Source: JADLGL01 sp963823045
GTDB lineage: Bacteria; Pseudomonadota; Alphaproteobacteria; Rhizobiales; Kaistiaceae
NCBI GenBank assembly: GCA_963823045.1
Contig: CAWGKA010000004.1
Span: 124,001-188,000 of the forward strand
Length of the DNA stretch: 64,000 nt
Direction: 5' to 3'
Shown here: in pieces, positions 45,974 through 54,885 of the stretch
Layout of the letters: each line of letters starts with the position of its first letter
How positions within the stretch are numbered: position 1 is the stretch's first letter
Made by a program: the position numbers and the translations under genes
The notes under the pieces: generated by a model
The model's database searches: none
Told to the model about the DNA's origin: nothing
The model's input: the letters and a program-made list of their open reading frames with translations, nothing else

Positions 45974-46705
45974 TCAGCTGCGCACGGCGCCGATCAGCGA
46001 TTCGTGATTGCCGTCGCCGCCGAGGATCGGCGAGGCGATTGTGCCCATCACATGCCAGCCAGGCTGGTTTCCCAGCCAATCCGCCAGTTCCGCCACCGCC
46101 GCAGCGGCGATCGTGCTGCCTCGGACCAGCCCGCCCTTGCCGATATGGGCCGGGCCGACCTCGAATTGCGGCTTGGCCAGCACCACAGCAAACGCTCCAG
46201 GCGCGCACAGAGCAAGGGCCGGCGGCAGGGCAAGTTTCTGCGAAATAAAGGAAACGTCGCTCACCAGCGCCTCGATCGGTGTACCGATCCTCGCCGCGGT
46301 AACGTCTCGCACATTGAGGCCCTCCAGCGAGGTCACGCGCGGATCGGCGGCGAGGACTGGGGCCATCTGGTCGTGGCCGACGTCGATGGCGACCACATGG
46401 CTCGCGCCGCGTTCGAGCAGCACCTGGGTGAAGCCGCCGGTGGAGGCTCCGATATCGACGGCGTGGCGTCCGGTGGGGTCGAAACCGAAATGGTCGAGCG
46501 CGGCGACAAGCTTCAAAGCCGAGCGCGCCACATAGCCGGCCGCCGGGTCGGTCACCGCCAGTGCGTCGCCATCACCGACGTTGAGGCTCGGCTTCAGGGC
46601 CTTCTCGCCGTTGACGGTGACATGGCCGCGCAGGATGGCATCGCGGGCCCGCGCTCGGCTGGGCACCAGACCCTTCGCCGTCAGCAGATGATCGAGCCGC
46701 GTCAT
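45974..46705 (-). CDS. tlyA: TlyA family rRNA (2'-O) methyltransferase
   Basis: 243 residues. N-terminal S4 RNA-binding domain (MTRLDHLLTAKGLVPSRARA) followed by an FtsJ-like methyltransferase: RSALKLVAALDHFGFDP (catalytic Lys), VDIGASTGGFTQVLLERGAS (SAM loop), ALVSDVSFISQKLALP and VVLAKPQFEVGP (Asp and Lys). TlyA enzymes methylate 16S and/or 23S rRNA ribose. The start overlaps the MFS stop by ATGA. Part of the Rhizobiales xseB-dxs-tlyA cluster. Confidence 0.93.
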   Translation of the reverse strand: MTRLDHLLTAKGLVPSRARARDAILRGHVTVNGEKALKPSLNVGDGDALAVTDPAAGYVARSALKLVAALDHFGFDPTGRHAVDIGASTGGFTQVLLERGASHVVAIDVGHDQMAPVLAADPRVTSLEGLNVRDVTAARIGTPIEALVSDVSFISQKLALPPALALCAPGAFAVVLAKPQFEVGPAHIGKGGLVRGSTIAAAAVAELADWLGNQPGWHVMGTIASPILGGDGNHESLIGAVRS

Positions 46706-48045
46706 CGCACCTCGATGGTCGTTTCGGCCGCGTCGTCCTGTTCGGTCGACGGCTTGTCCGCGTCATGAGGCGGCGCGTCCTCAGCCGTGGCGACGCCTTC
46801 GGGGACGGCGACATTCGGATCGTTCGGGTCAAGCGCCTCCGGCGTCAGCACCGTGCCGGCTTGCGAGGTGGCGCCGAGACTGAAGTCCAGTTTGAGATCC
46901 GAATCGAGCGCGGCCCGCCGCTGCAACCGATAGAAAATGAAGCCGGACAGCCCGACTTGGGCGAGGGCGGTGAAGACGAAAAGCCCGGCGGCGCCGATCG
47001 CGCCCATCAGCGCCGAGGAACAGATCGGGCCGGCCATGGAGCCGAGGCCATTGGCGAAGAGGAGGCCCGCCGATGTCTGCACATATTCCGATCGGTCGGC
47101 ATAGTCGAAGGTGTGCGCGACGGCGATTGGGTAGCAGGAATGCAGGGTCGCGCCGAGCGGGAAGGCGATGACGAGGATTGCCGTCGTACCGAATGGGAAC
47201 ACCGCCAGCGATATGCCGATCACCGCCGATGCGATGAGGAGCGCGAGCAGGACGACGCGGCGGTCGAGGCGGTCCGACAGGCGTCCGACCGGCCATTGCG
47301 CCATGACGCCGCCCATGACGGCGATGCCGACGAATAGCGCGGCCTGGTCGGAACTGAGGCCCTTGCCGATCGCGAAGACGGCGGCAAGCGTCCAGAAGGA
47401 GCCGGTGGCGAGGCCAATCATCGTTACGCCGACGACGCCCACCGGCGAGCGGCGGAAGAGCTCGACAGGCCGGAAGCGGACGAGGGCGATCGGTGCGGGC
47501 TGCGCCGAGCGCGTCATCACCACTGGGATCGTTGCCAGCGCGATCGCCATGCCGGCGACGAGGAAGAGTTTGAAGTTCAGCGGATCGCCCGAAGCGAGGA
47601 TGAGCTGGCCAAGGGCGATGGCGACGAAATTCACAGCGATGTAGGTGGAAAAGACGAGGCCGCGGTTCTCGTTGGACGAACGGTCGTTGAGCCAGCTTTC
47701 GATCACCATGAACAGGCCGGCAAGGCTGACGCCGGTGGCGACGCGGGCGGCGAACCATGGCCAGAAGGCAATCGCCAGCGGCAGGATCAGCGCTGAAACG
47801 ACGGCCAGGGCGATGAGCGCGGCGAAGGCTCGGATGTGACCGGCGCGGAGGATCAGATAGGGCGTCAGCAGGCAGCCGACGACGAAGCCCAGATAATAGG
47901 CCGAACCGAGGAGGCCGACCTCGACGGAACCGAACGCCTCGGCGGTCGCGCGCAGCGGCACCACGGTAAGCAGCAGGCCATGGCCGGTGAGCAGGAACGC
48001 GACACCGATCAGCAACGCTGTGATTGGGCGGAGTACCCCAGCCAT
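46702..48045 (-). CDS. MFS transporter with acidic C-terminal tail
   Basis: 447 residues, twelve predicted helices. The MFS loop 2-3 signature is weak but VIESWLNDRSSNENRGLVFS and the YcaD-like RLSDRLDRRVVLLALL fit the YcaD/UhpC-like subgroup. The last ~65 residues (DPNDPNVAVPEGVATAEDAP and following) are acidic and disordered, unusual for this group. It lies between dxs (9 bases upstream) and tlyA; the substrate is unknown. Confidence 0.88.
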   Translation of the reverse strand: MAGVLRPITALLIGVAFLLTGHGLLLTVVPLRATAEAFGSVEVGLLGSAYYLGFVVGCLLTPYLILRAGHIRAFAALIALAVVSALILPLAIAFWPWFAARVATGVSLAGLFMVIESWLNDRSSNENRGLVFSTYIAVNFVAIALGQLILASGDPLNFKLFLVAGMAIALATIPVVMTRSAQPAPIALVRFRPVELFRRSPVGVVGVTMIGLATGSFWTLAAVFAIGKGLSSDQAALFVGIAVMGGVMAQWPVGRLSDRLDRRVVLLALLIASAVIGISLAVFPFGTTAILVIAFPLGATLHSCYPIAVAHTFDYADRSEYVQTSAGLLFANGLGSMAGPICSSALMGAIGAAGLFVFTALAQVGLSGFIFYRLQRRAALDSDLKLDFSLGATSQAGTVLTPEALDPNDPNVAVPEGVATAEDAPPHDADKPSTEQDDAAETTIEVR

Positions 48046-48054
48046 TGCCTCGTT

Positions 48055-49971
48055 CTATGCGTGCGAAGCCGCCCTTGCATCAAGGCCAAGCGTCGCCAGC
48101 ACCGTCCTGACGATGCCGGGGCCGTCGAGGCCGGCGGCGTGATACATGGCCCCTTGCTGGCCGTGCTCGATGAAGCGATCCGGCAGGGTCAGCGTCCGCA
48201 CCTTGAGGCCGGCGTCGAGGAAGCCATTGTCTGACAGATAGCGCATCACCACAGCGCCGAAGCCGCCGGCGGCGCCCTCTTCGATCGTCACCAGAACCTG
48301 GTGCTCACGCGCCAGCCGGGCGACGAGGTCGGTGTCGAGCGGCCGCAAGAAACGGGCATCGGCGACCGTCGTCGGCAGGCCGAAACTGCCGAGTTCTTCC
48401 GCCGCCTTGAGAGATGCATCGAGACGGGCGCCGAAGGAGAGCAACGCAACCTTGGTGCCTTCGGTGAGAATGCGGCCCTTGCCGATCGGCAAAATGACGC
48501 CTCGGTCGGGAAGGTCGACGCCGATACCTTCGCCGCGCGGATAGCGGAACGCCGACGGCCGGTCGTCGATTGCGACGGCCGTCGCCACCATGTGCATAAG
48601 GTCGGCTTCGTCGCCCGCCGCCATCACCACCATGTCCGGCACCGGCGCCAGCATGGCGATGTCGAAGGCGCCGACATGCGTCGAACCGTCAGCGCCGACA
48701 AAACCGGCACGATCGATGGCGAAGCGGACGGGCAGGCGCTGCAGCGCGACGTCATGCACGATCTGGTCATAGGCACGCTGCAGGAAGGTCGAATAGATGG
48801 CGCAGAACGGCTTGTAGCCTTCCGTGGCGAGGCCGGCGGCGAAGGTCACCGCGTGCTGCTCGGCGATGCCGACATCGAACATGCGCGCCGGGAAGCGCTC
48901 AGCGAAGAGATCGAGCCCGGTACCGGCCGGCATCGCCGCCGTGATGGCGACGATCTTGTCGTCCTTCTCGGCCTCGGCGATCAGGCTGTTGGCGAACACG
49001 CCGGTATAGGTCGGCAGATTGCTGGCGGCTGCGGTCGGCTTGCCGGTGATGACGTTGAAGCGGCCGACGCCGTGAAACTTGTCGCTCGCCGCTTCGGCCG
49101 GCTCGTAGCCCTTGCCCTTCTTGGTAACGACATGGACGAGGATCGGCCCGTTGCGCATGTCGCGAACGTTCCGCAGCACCGGCAGCAGATGCTCGAATTT
49201 GTGGCCGTCGATCGGGCCGACATAGTAGAAGCCGAACTCCTCGAACAGCGTTCCGCCGGTCCAGAAGCCTCGGGCGAATTCCTCGGTCAGGGCGATACGG
49301 TCGCGGACGAATTTCGGCATCCAGTCGACCAGCCATTTCGCCGCGCGCCTGACCGAGCGATAGGCCCGGCCCGAGACGAGCCTGGCCAGATAGCCGGACA
49401 TGGCGCCCACCGGCGGCGCGATCGACATGTCGTTGTCGTTGAGGATGACGATGAGCCGTGAGCCGAGATGGCCGGCATTGTTCATCGCCTCATAGGCCAT
49501 GCCGGCCGACATCGCGCCATCGCCGATGACGCAGATGACGTTGTTGTCGTCGCCGCCGAGATCGCGGGCCACGGCCATGCCGAGCCCGGCCGAAATCGAG
49601 GTCGAGGAATGGCCGGCGCCGAACGGATCATATTCGCTCTCGGCGCGGCGGGTGAATCCGGAAAGGCCTTCTTCCTGGCGCAGCGTGCGGATGCGGCTGC
49701 GGCGACCGGTGAGGATCTTGTGCGGATAGGCTTGGTGGCCAACATCCCAAATCAGCCGGTCGCGCGGCGTGTCGAAGACGTAGTGCAACGCTACCGTCAG
49801 CTCGACGACGCCGAGGCCGGCGCCGAGATGGCCGCCCGTATAGGAGACGGCATCGATGGTCTCGCGGCGTAGCTCGTCGGCAAGGCGCGGCAGGTCGCTT
49901 TCGGCGAGCTTGCGCAGTTGCTCTGGCGTATCGGCGCGATCGAGCAGCGGCGTTACAGGACGATCTGACAA
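48055..49971 (-). CDS. dxs: 1-deoxy-D-xylulose-5-phosphate synthase
   Basis: 638 residues, full length and intact. TPP-binding motif CVIGDGAMSAGMAYEAMNNA; N-terminal YTGGHLGAGLGVVELTVALH; FDTPRDRLIWDVGHQAYPHK with catalytic His; transketolase-like second half with GIAEQHAVTFAAGLATEG; C-terminal domain VTIEEGAAGGFGAVVMRYL. First enzyme of the MEP isoprenoid pathway. It lies 94 bases downstream of xseB. Confidence 0.98.
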   Translation of the reverse strand: MSDRPVTPLLDRADTPEQLRKLAESDLPRLADELRRETIDAVSYTGGHLGAGLGVVELTVALHYVFDTPRDRLIWDVGHQAYPHKILTGRRSRIRTLRQEEGLSGFTRRAESEYDPFGAGHSSTSISAGLGMAVARDLGGDDNNVICVIGDGAMSAGMAYEAMNNAGHLGSRLIVILNDNDMSIAPPVGAMSGYLARLVSGRAYRSVRRAAKWLVDWMPKFVRDRIALTEEFARGFWTGGTLFEEFGFYYVGPIDGHKFEHLLPVLRNVRDMRNGPILVHVVTKKGKGYEPAEAASDKFHGVGRFNVITGKPTAAASNLPTYTGVFANSLIAEAEKDDKIVAITAAMPAGTGLDLFAERFPARMFDVGIAEQHAVTFAAGLATEGYKPFCAIYSTFLQRAYDQIVHDVALQRLPVRFAIDRAGFVGADGSTHVGAFDIAMLAPVPDMVVMAAGDEADLMHMVATAVAIDDRPSAFRYPRGEGIGVDLPDRGVILPIGKGRILTEGTKVALLSFGARLDASLKAAEELGSFGLPTTVADARFLRPLDTDLVARLAREHQVLVTIEEGAAGGFGAVVMRYLSDNGFLDAGLKVRTLTLPDRFIEHGQQGAMYHAAGLDGPGIVRTVLATLGLDARAASHA

Positions 49972-50065
49972 GGGTGCCCCCCACGATGGCCGGGGGTCCG
50001 TTCGCTAAGGGTGGAAATCGGCGCAAACAAGACCGGAGCGGGGCGCTTCTCTGACGGCATTGCGG

Positions 50066-50312
50066 TCATGCTTCCTCGAACGGCTCGGTTCCCGCCGGCT
50101 GTCCGTTCCCTCCCAGACGGATCTTCTCAACCCGCATTTCCGCCTCTTTGAGCAGCTTTTCGCAGTGCTGCTTCAGCGCCTCGCCGCGCTCATAGATGGT
50201 GATCGAACTCGGCGAGCGGTACGTCGCCGCGCTCGAGCCGATCGACGATCTGCTCAAGCTCCGCCAAAGCGGTTTCGAAAGTCATACCGTCGATGGGAGC
50301 GGCTTCGGACAA
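50066..50312 (-). CDS. xseB: Exodeoxyribonuclease VII small subunit, one frame break
   Basis: Corrected length 81 residues from TTG 50312. The first part reads SEAAPIDGMTFETALAELEQ, then IVDRLERGDVPLAE. One extra base at about 50206 (next to GATC) breaks the frame, after which SITIYERGEALKQHCEKLLK continues to the stop. It partners XseA in degrading ssDNA to oligonucleotides. The ORF left intact (63 codons, up to 50257) has a non-native N terminus. Standard position upstream of dxs. Confidence 0.9.
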
Positions 50313-50357
50313 GGCGTCGTTCCTTCAATGCTGGCAGCGATAATGCGCAGCCGATCC

Positions 50358-51281
50358 CTATTGCATCAAGGCCGCAACATGGGCAGAGGCGGATTCGGCA
50401 AGCGCTTCCAGATCATAGCCGCCCTCCAGCATGCTGACGATACGACCGTTGCAGTGCCTGTCGGCGGCCGCCATCAACTGCTCGGTGGCCCAAGCGAAAT
50501 CATCCCCGGTCAGCGCCAGCCCGCCGAGCGGGTCACGCCAATGGGCGTCGAACCCCGCCGAGATCAGGATGAGATTGGGGGCAAACCGGTCGATCGCTGG
50601 CAGAACCTTGTCGCGAAAAGCGGCCTTGAAGCCGTCGCCTTTCGTTCCCTCCGCTAACGGCACGTTGACTATGTTGCCAACACCGGTTTCCGCCGCCGTG
50701 CCAGTATAGGGGTAGAGCGGCATTTGATGCGTCGAGGCATAGAGGACGCTCGCATCGGCCTCGAAGATATCCTGCGTGCCGTTGCCGTGATGGACGTCCC
50801 AATCGACGATGGCGACGCGTTCCGCGCCAAGCGACCGCTGGGCGCGACGGGCGGCGATGGCGACGTTGTTGAAGACGCAGAAGCCCATCGCGTGTTCCGG
50901 CGTCGCGTGATGTCCGGGCGGGCGGATGATGCAGAAGGCGTTGTTGGCCTCGCCGCCCATCACCGCCTCCACGGCGCGGCAGGCCGCTCCGGCGCCGAAG
51001 AGGGCGGCCTCAAGGCTCGACGGACCCATGAAGGTGTCGGGATCGAGCGCCACCATGCCCTGTTCCGGCGCGACCGCGCGGATGGCCGCGACGTAGCGCT
51101 CAGAATGGGCCGCGGCGAGATCGTCGTCGGCCGCCGGCGTGATCGCGCCGCGCTTCAGTTCGCCGAACGGCGAATCGGCGAGCCGCCGGCCGATGACTTC
51201 GACCCGTTCACGGCGTTCGACATGGCCCGAAGGCACTTCATGCTCGGCGAAGATCGGATGCTCGAAGATGAGCGTGGTCAC
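50358..51281 (-). CDS. Histone deacetylase family protein (acetoin/polyamine deacetylase-like)
   Basis: 307 residues. Arginase/deacetylase fold with Zn-enzyme motifs: RPPGHHATPEHAMGFCVFNN (twin His), VAIVDWDVHHGNGTQDIF (Asp/His Zn ligands), ILISAGFDAHWRDPLGGL (Asp ligand). Bacterial relatives deacetylate acetoin-utilisation proteins, polyamines or lysines. It overlaps the upstream crotonase gene by ATGA and precedes xseB by 45 bases, as in many Rhizobiales. Confidence 0.93.
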   Translation of the reverse strand: MTTLIFEHPIFAEHEVPSGHVERRERVEVIGRRLADSPFGELKRGAITPAADDDLAAAHSERYVAAIRAVAPEQGMVALDPDTFMGPSSLEAALFGAGAACRAVEAVMGGEANNAFCIIRPPGHHATPEHAMGFCVFNNVAIAARRAQRSLGAERVAIVDWDVHHGNGTQDIFEADASVLYASTHQMPLYPYTGTAAETGVGNIVNVPLAEGTKGDGFKAAFRDKVLPAIDRFAPNLILISAGFDAHWRDPLGGLALTGDDFAWATEQLMAAADRHCNGRIVSMLEGGYDLEALAESASAHVAALMQ

Positions 51282-52048
51282 TCGTTCGTCCTGGATCCGT
51301 TGCGGCGGACACGGTCGCGCAGCGCGGAGGAAGCGTGCGGCGAGCGCTGCAGCGCGGCAAAGCTCGACGCTTCCGAGGTGATGCGCGTGACGACGTCGCG
51401 CCGGTCGCCGACCATCATCCGCTTGGCCAGGCGCACTGCCTCCGGCGGCAGATCGGCAATGGCGAGCGCGGCCTGTCGCGCCGTTTCCTCAACCAGCTCG
51501 GCGGCGACGATGCGGTTGACGAGCCCGACCTCCCGGGCGCGCAGCGCATCCATCGGCTCGCCCATGACCAGCAGCTCGAAGGCGACATGGTGGCCGATCA
51601 TGCGCGGGCCGAGCAGGGTCGCGGCCGCATCGAGCGGAAGTCCGATGCTGACATTGTCGACGCCGAACTGCGACCATTCGCTGGCGACGACATAATCGCA
51701 CATGAACAGCATCGTCGTGCCGATGCCGAGGGCAGGGCCGTCGACCGCCGCGATAAGGGGTTTGTCGAGCGTCGCCAGGGTCTTCATGAAACGGATGGCC
51801 GCGGGCGTCACCGTGCCGGATTCGACATATTCCTCTAGCTCGGAGATGTCGCTGCCTTCGGTGAAGGCGCCCGGCATGCCGGATATGATGAAGGCACGGA
51901 CCTTGCCGTCACCCTCGCCAAGCACGAGCGCGTCCGAGACGGCTTCGAACATTTCGCCTGTGATGGCGTTCATATAGTCGGGACGATCAAGGCGGATGGT
52001 TTCTACCGCGCCTTCCACCTCGACCTTCACCAGGTCATGCGTTGACAT
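51278..52048 (-). CDS. Enoyl-CoA hydratase/isomerase family protein lacking the usual glutamates
   Basis: 256 residues from ATG 52048 (the open frame extends upstream but MSTHDLVKVEVEGAVETIRL is the natural start). Crotonase fold: DRPDYMNAITGEMFEAVSDA, oxyanion region GAFTEGSDISELE and GPALGIGTTMLFMCDYVVAS. Where hydratases have Glu in GxCEL and in PEILLG or VELGLVPE, this protein reads GTTML and VDNVSIGLPLDAA, so both catalytic glutamates are absent and an Asp remains. It may be an isomerase or a non-hydratase crotonase. Coupled to the HDAC-like gene. Confidence 0.85.
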   Translation of the reverse strand: MSTHDLVKVEVEGAVETIRLDRPDYMNAITGEMFEAVSDALVLGEGDGKVRAFIISGMPGAFTEGSDISELEEYVESGTVTPAAIRFMKTLATLDKPLIAAVDGPALGIGTTMLFMCDYVVASEWSQFGVDNVSIGLPLDAAATLLGPRMIGHHVAFELLVMGEPMDALRAREVGLVNRIVAAELVEETARQAALAIADLPPEAVRLAKRMMVGDRRDVVTRITSEASSFAALQRSPHASSALRDRVRRNGSRTNE

Positions 52049-52193
52049 CGATGCTAGGGGCCCCCCTTCTGCCGGGGTGAGAGGTTGGGCGAGATTGGGC
52101 CGGCGCGCAAGCTCCGTTGATGATTGAAGGACGCACGCATAAGTAGCGGCGCCGTCGGCCTCGGACGAAGACAGCTTGGCGGAAACATACGAC

Positions 52194-53145
52194 ATGGACG
52201 CGAGTTCGCGCAGCCGGCATCGCCGCCGCGGTCAGGGCGCTGCAAGCCGGTCGTCTCGTCGGGATGCCGACAGAGACCGTCTATGGCCTTGCCGCCGACG
52301 CGACCAATGCCGACGCCGTTGCCGCCATTTTCGCCGCGAAGACGCGTCCTAGCTTCAACCCACTGATAGTCCACACGAAGTCCATCGAAGCCGCCGGGCA
52401 GATCGCTGAGCTGGGTGACCTCGGCCGTCGTCTCGCGGCTGCTTTCTGGCCGGGGCCGCTGACGCTTGTTGCGCCTCGGCACGCCGAGGCCGGCATTGCC
52501 GATCTCGCCACCGCCGGGCTCGACACGGTCGCGATCCGCGTGCCGGGACATCCCGTCGCAGCGGCGCTGTTGGAGGCCCTGCCGTTCCCGCTGGCTGCGC
52601 CAAGCGCCAATCTGTCGGGCCGCGTCAGCGCCACCATGGCAGCCCATGTGGCCGCCGATCTCGGCGACCGCGTCGCCGTTATTCTCGACGCCGGCCCATC
52701 GCCGCTAGGCCTGGAATCGACCATCGTTTCGGTCGTTGACGGTGCGGTTTTGCTGCGGCCGGGCGCTGTTCCCAGGGAGGCGATCGAGGCGGTGCTCGGC
52801 GCTCCGCTGGGCTTGCCGCAGGCGATGGATCAGCCGGCTGCGCCGGGCATGCTGGCGAGCCACTACGCGCCGTCGGTGCCCATGCGGCTCGATGCAACGG
52901 ATGTGAGGCCGGGCGAGTCGCTTCTCGCCTTCGGCCCCGAAATGCCATCCGGCGCGGAGAATGCGGCAGCCATCGTCAATCTCAGCGAGCGCGGCGATCT
53001 TACGGAGGCGGCGACGCATCTCTTTGCGGCGCTGCGCGTGTTGGATGCGGCCGGGGCGCCTATTGCCGCGGTGACGGTGCCGGAAGAGGGGCTGGGGCTG
53101 GCGATCAACGACCGCCTGCGTCGCGCCGCCGCGCCGCGGCCTTAG
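52194..53145 (+). CDS. tsaC: Threonylcarbamoyl-AMP synthase (Sua5/TsaC), frame break near the start
   Basis: Corrected length about 316 residues: YrdC domain (1-210) plus a C-terminal Sua5 domain. Motifs: LQAGRLVGMPTETVYGLAAD, AAKTRPSFNPLIVH (KxR), LPFPLAAPSANLSGRVSATM (SxN), and PSPLGLESTIVSVVDGAVLL; linker GMLASHYAPSVPMRL. Without correction the first start is ATG 52264 (MPTETV), too short at the N terminus. ATG 52194 with one extra base at about 52200 restores the usual RVRAAGIAAAVRALQAGR lead. Makes the t6A tRNA intermediate, essential in many bacteria. Confidence 0.9.
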
Positions 53146-54119
53146 CCCTCCGCGTCGTTCTCCTCGGCGTCGACATCCTCATGCTCGCGCCAGCGCTGCA
53201 TCAGCGCCGTGAGCTCGGGGTCGGGCTTCTTTGGCAGCACGATACGAAGCGTCACGAGCAGATCGCCAACCCTGTCGCCTGCGGCGGGAAGGCCCTTGCC
53301 CTTCAGGCGGAAACTGCGACCACCATTGGCCCCCGGCGGCACGGTCATCGTCACCTCGCCGTCGAGCGTCGGCACGCGAATCTTGTCGCCGAGGACGGCC
53401 TGATCGAGGTGGATCGGCAGATCAAGGCGGAGATTGTCGCCATCGGGTCGGAACAGCGGATGGGCGACGAAGTCGATTGTCACCAGGGCATCGCCGGGCG
53501 TTCCGCCGAGGGGCGAGGCCTGTCCCTGACCCTTGAGGCGAACGACCTTCCCCGGCCTTGCGCCGGGCGGAATGGCAAATTCCAGCGTCTTGCCGGTCGG
53601 CAAATCGACCCGGGCCTTTTCGCCATGCGCGATCTGTTCGAGCGTGACTGCTGCGGTAGCCGTCACGTCCGAGCCGCCAGGCGCGGACGTGCGTTGACGC
53701 GTTTGACCGCCGCCGCGAAGACCGCCGCCGAGAATATCCCCGAGGATGTCGTCCATGGAAAAGGCGCCGCTTGCGCCTGCGCCTGCCCCTGCGCTGCCGG
53801 GGCCGCCCGGACCGCCCGTCGACCAGCGGAAACCGCCCGTTCCGGCGCCCGGACGCCGCGCGCCACCCTGGCCGAAGCCTTCGAATCCCTGGAAGCGCGG
53901 CTTGCCGTCAGCGCCGATTTCGCCGTTGTCGAATTGCTTGCGCTTGGTCGCGTCGCCTACGATCTCGTAGGCGTCGTTCACTTCGGCGAACTTCTCCTTC
54001 GCCTTGGGATCCTTGTTCTGGTCCGGGTGATACTGCTTGGCGAGCTTGCGGAAAGCCTTTTTGACTTCCGTCTCACTCGCGTCGCGACCGACACCAAGGA
54101 CCTCATAGGGGTCACGCAT
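53142..54119 (-). CDS. DnaJ-class co-chaperone (CbpA type)
   Basis: 325 residues from ATG 54119. J domain 1-70 with HPD in LAKQYHPDQNKDPKAKEKFA, a Gly-rich linker (PGGPGSAGAGAGASGAF), then the C-terminal substrate-binding domains (TAAVTLEQIAHGEKARVDLP; NLRLDLPIHLDQAVLGDKIR). The zinc-finger of canonical DnaJ is absent, so this is a CbpA/DnaJ-type-B protein. It stimulates DnaK. Converges on tsaC with a 4-base TTAG overlap and is divergent from pdxH. Confidence 0.92.
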   Translation of the reverse strand: MRDPYEVLGVGRDASETEVKKAFRKLAKQYHPDQNKDPKAKEKFAEVNDAYEIVGDATKRKQFDNGEIGADGKPRFQGFEGFGQGGARRPGAGTGGFRWSTGGPGGPGSAGAGAGASGAFSMDDILGDILGGGLRGGGQTRQRTSAPGGSDVTATAAVTLEQIAHGEKARVDLPTGKTLEFAIPPGARPGKVVRLKGQGQASPLGGTPGDALVTIDFVAHPLFRPDGDNLRLDLPIHLDQAVLGDKIRVPTLDGEVTMTVPPGANGGRSFRLKGKGLPAAGDRVGDLLVTLRIVLPKKPDPELTALMQRWREHEDVDAEENDAEG

Positions 54120-54169
54120 TGCGGCAGCCTGGGCGCTGTATGTGCATAATCCGTAAGGGGAACTCTGAG

Positions 54170-54175
54170 TATAAT
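54170..54175 (+). promoter_or_regulatory. Candidate -10 element (TATAAT) upstream of pdxH
   Basis: A perfect TATAAT consensus hexamer, rare in this GC-rich window, 110 bases upstream of the pdxH ATG in the dnaJ-pdxH divergent region. No good -35 at 16-18 bases upstream, so it may be an extended or activator-dependent promoter. Confidence 0.35.
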
Positions 54176-54285
54176 GATATGGGATCGACGCCCTGGCCAG
54201 TCCAGGGCCGATGCTTTGGCTTATCACCTCGGCGGCGCGGCTGCACCGGCCGAATTGCGAGGTGGGACCACCGAAGGCGAGGACG

Positions 54286-54885
54286 ATGGACGCGGCTCTT
54301 GAAACGGCGACCGATCCGATCGAGGCGTTTGCCGCCTGGTTCCGCGATGCGGAGGAGGCCGAGCCGGCCGATCCCAACGCCATGGCGCTCGCCACCGTCG
54401 ACGCCGACGGCATGCCCGATGTGCGTATGGTTCTCCTCAAGTCCTTCGCGCATGACGGCTTCGTGTTTTACTCCAATCGCGAGAGCGCCAAGGGCCTGGA
54501 ACTGGCGGCCAATCCGCGCGCCGCGCTCTGTTTTCATTGGAAAAGCCTCGGCCGCCAGGTCCGCGTCCGCGGCCCGGTGACGGAAGTCTCCGAGGAGGAG
54601 GCCGACGAATATTTTCGCAGCCGGCCCAAGGGCAGCCGCATCGGCGCCTGGGCCAGCCAGCAGTCGCGCCCTATCGAGTCGCGCTTCGCCCTGGAGCGGG
54701 CCGTGGCCAAATACGCAGCGAAATTCGGCCTGCGCGATGTGCCGCGTCCGGACTATTGGATTGGCTATCGCATCGCTCCCATAGCCGTCGAATTCTGGGA
54801 AAACCAGAAATTCCGCCTGCATGACCGCATTCAGTTCACGCGTGGCGAAGATGGCGCTTGGCAGCGGCAAAGGCTCTATCCCTAG
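54286..54885 (+). CDS. pdxH: Pyridoxamine 5'-phosphate oxidase
   Basis: 199 residues from ATG 54286. FMN-binding and active-site motifs: ALATVDADGMPDVRMVLLKS, FVFYSNRESAKGLELAANPR, ALCFHWKSLGRQVRVRG and the C-terminal RLHDRIQFTRGEDGAWQRQR (then LYP). Oxidises PNP/PMP to PLP. Ends in CTAG shared with the convergent KefB-like gene. Confidence 0.97.
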   Translation: MDAALETATDPIEAFAAWFRDAEEAEPADPNAMALATVDADGMPDVRMVLLKSFAHDGFVFYSNRESAKGLELAANPRAALCFHWKSLGRQVRVRGPVTEVSEEEADEYFRSRPKGSRIGAWASQQSRPIESRFALERAVAKYAAKFGLRDVPRPDYWIGYRIAPIAVEFWENQKFRLHDRIQFTRGEDGAWQRQRLYP

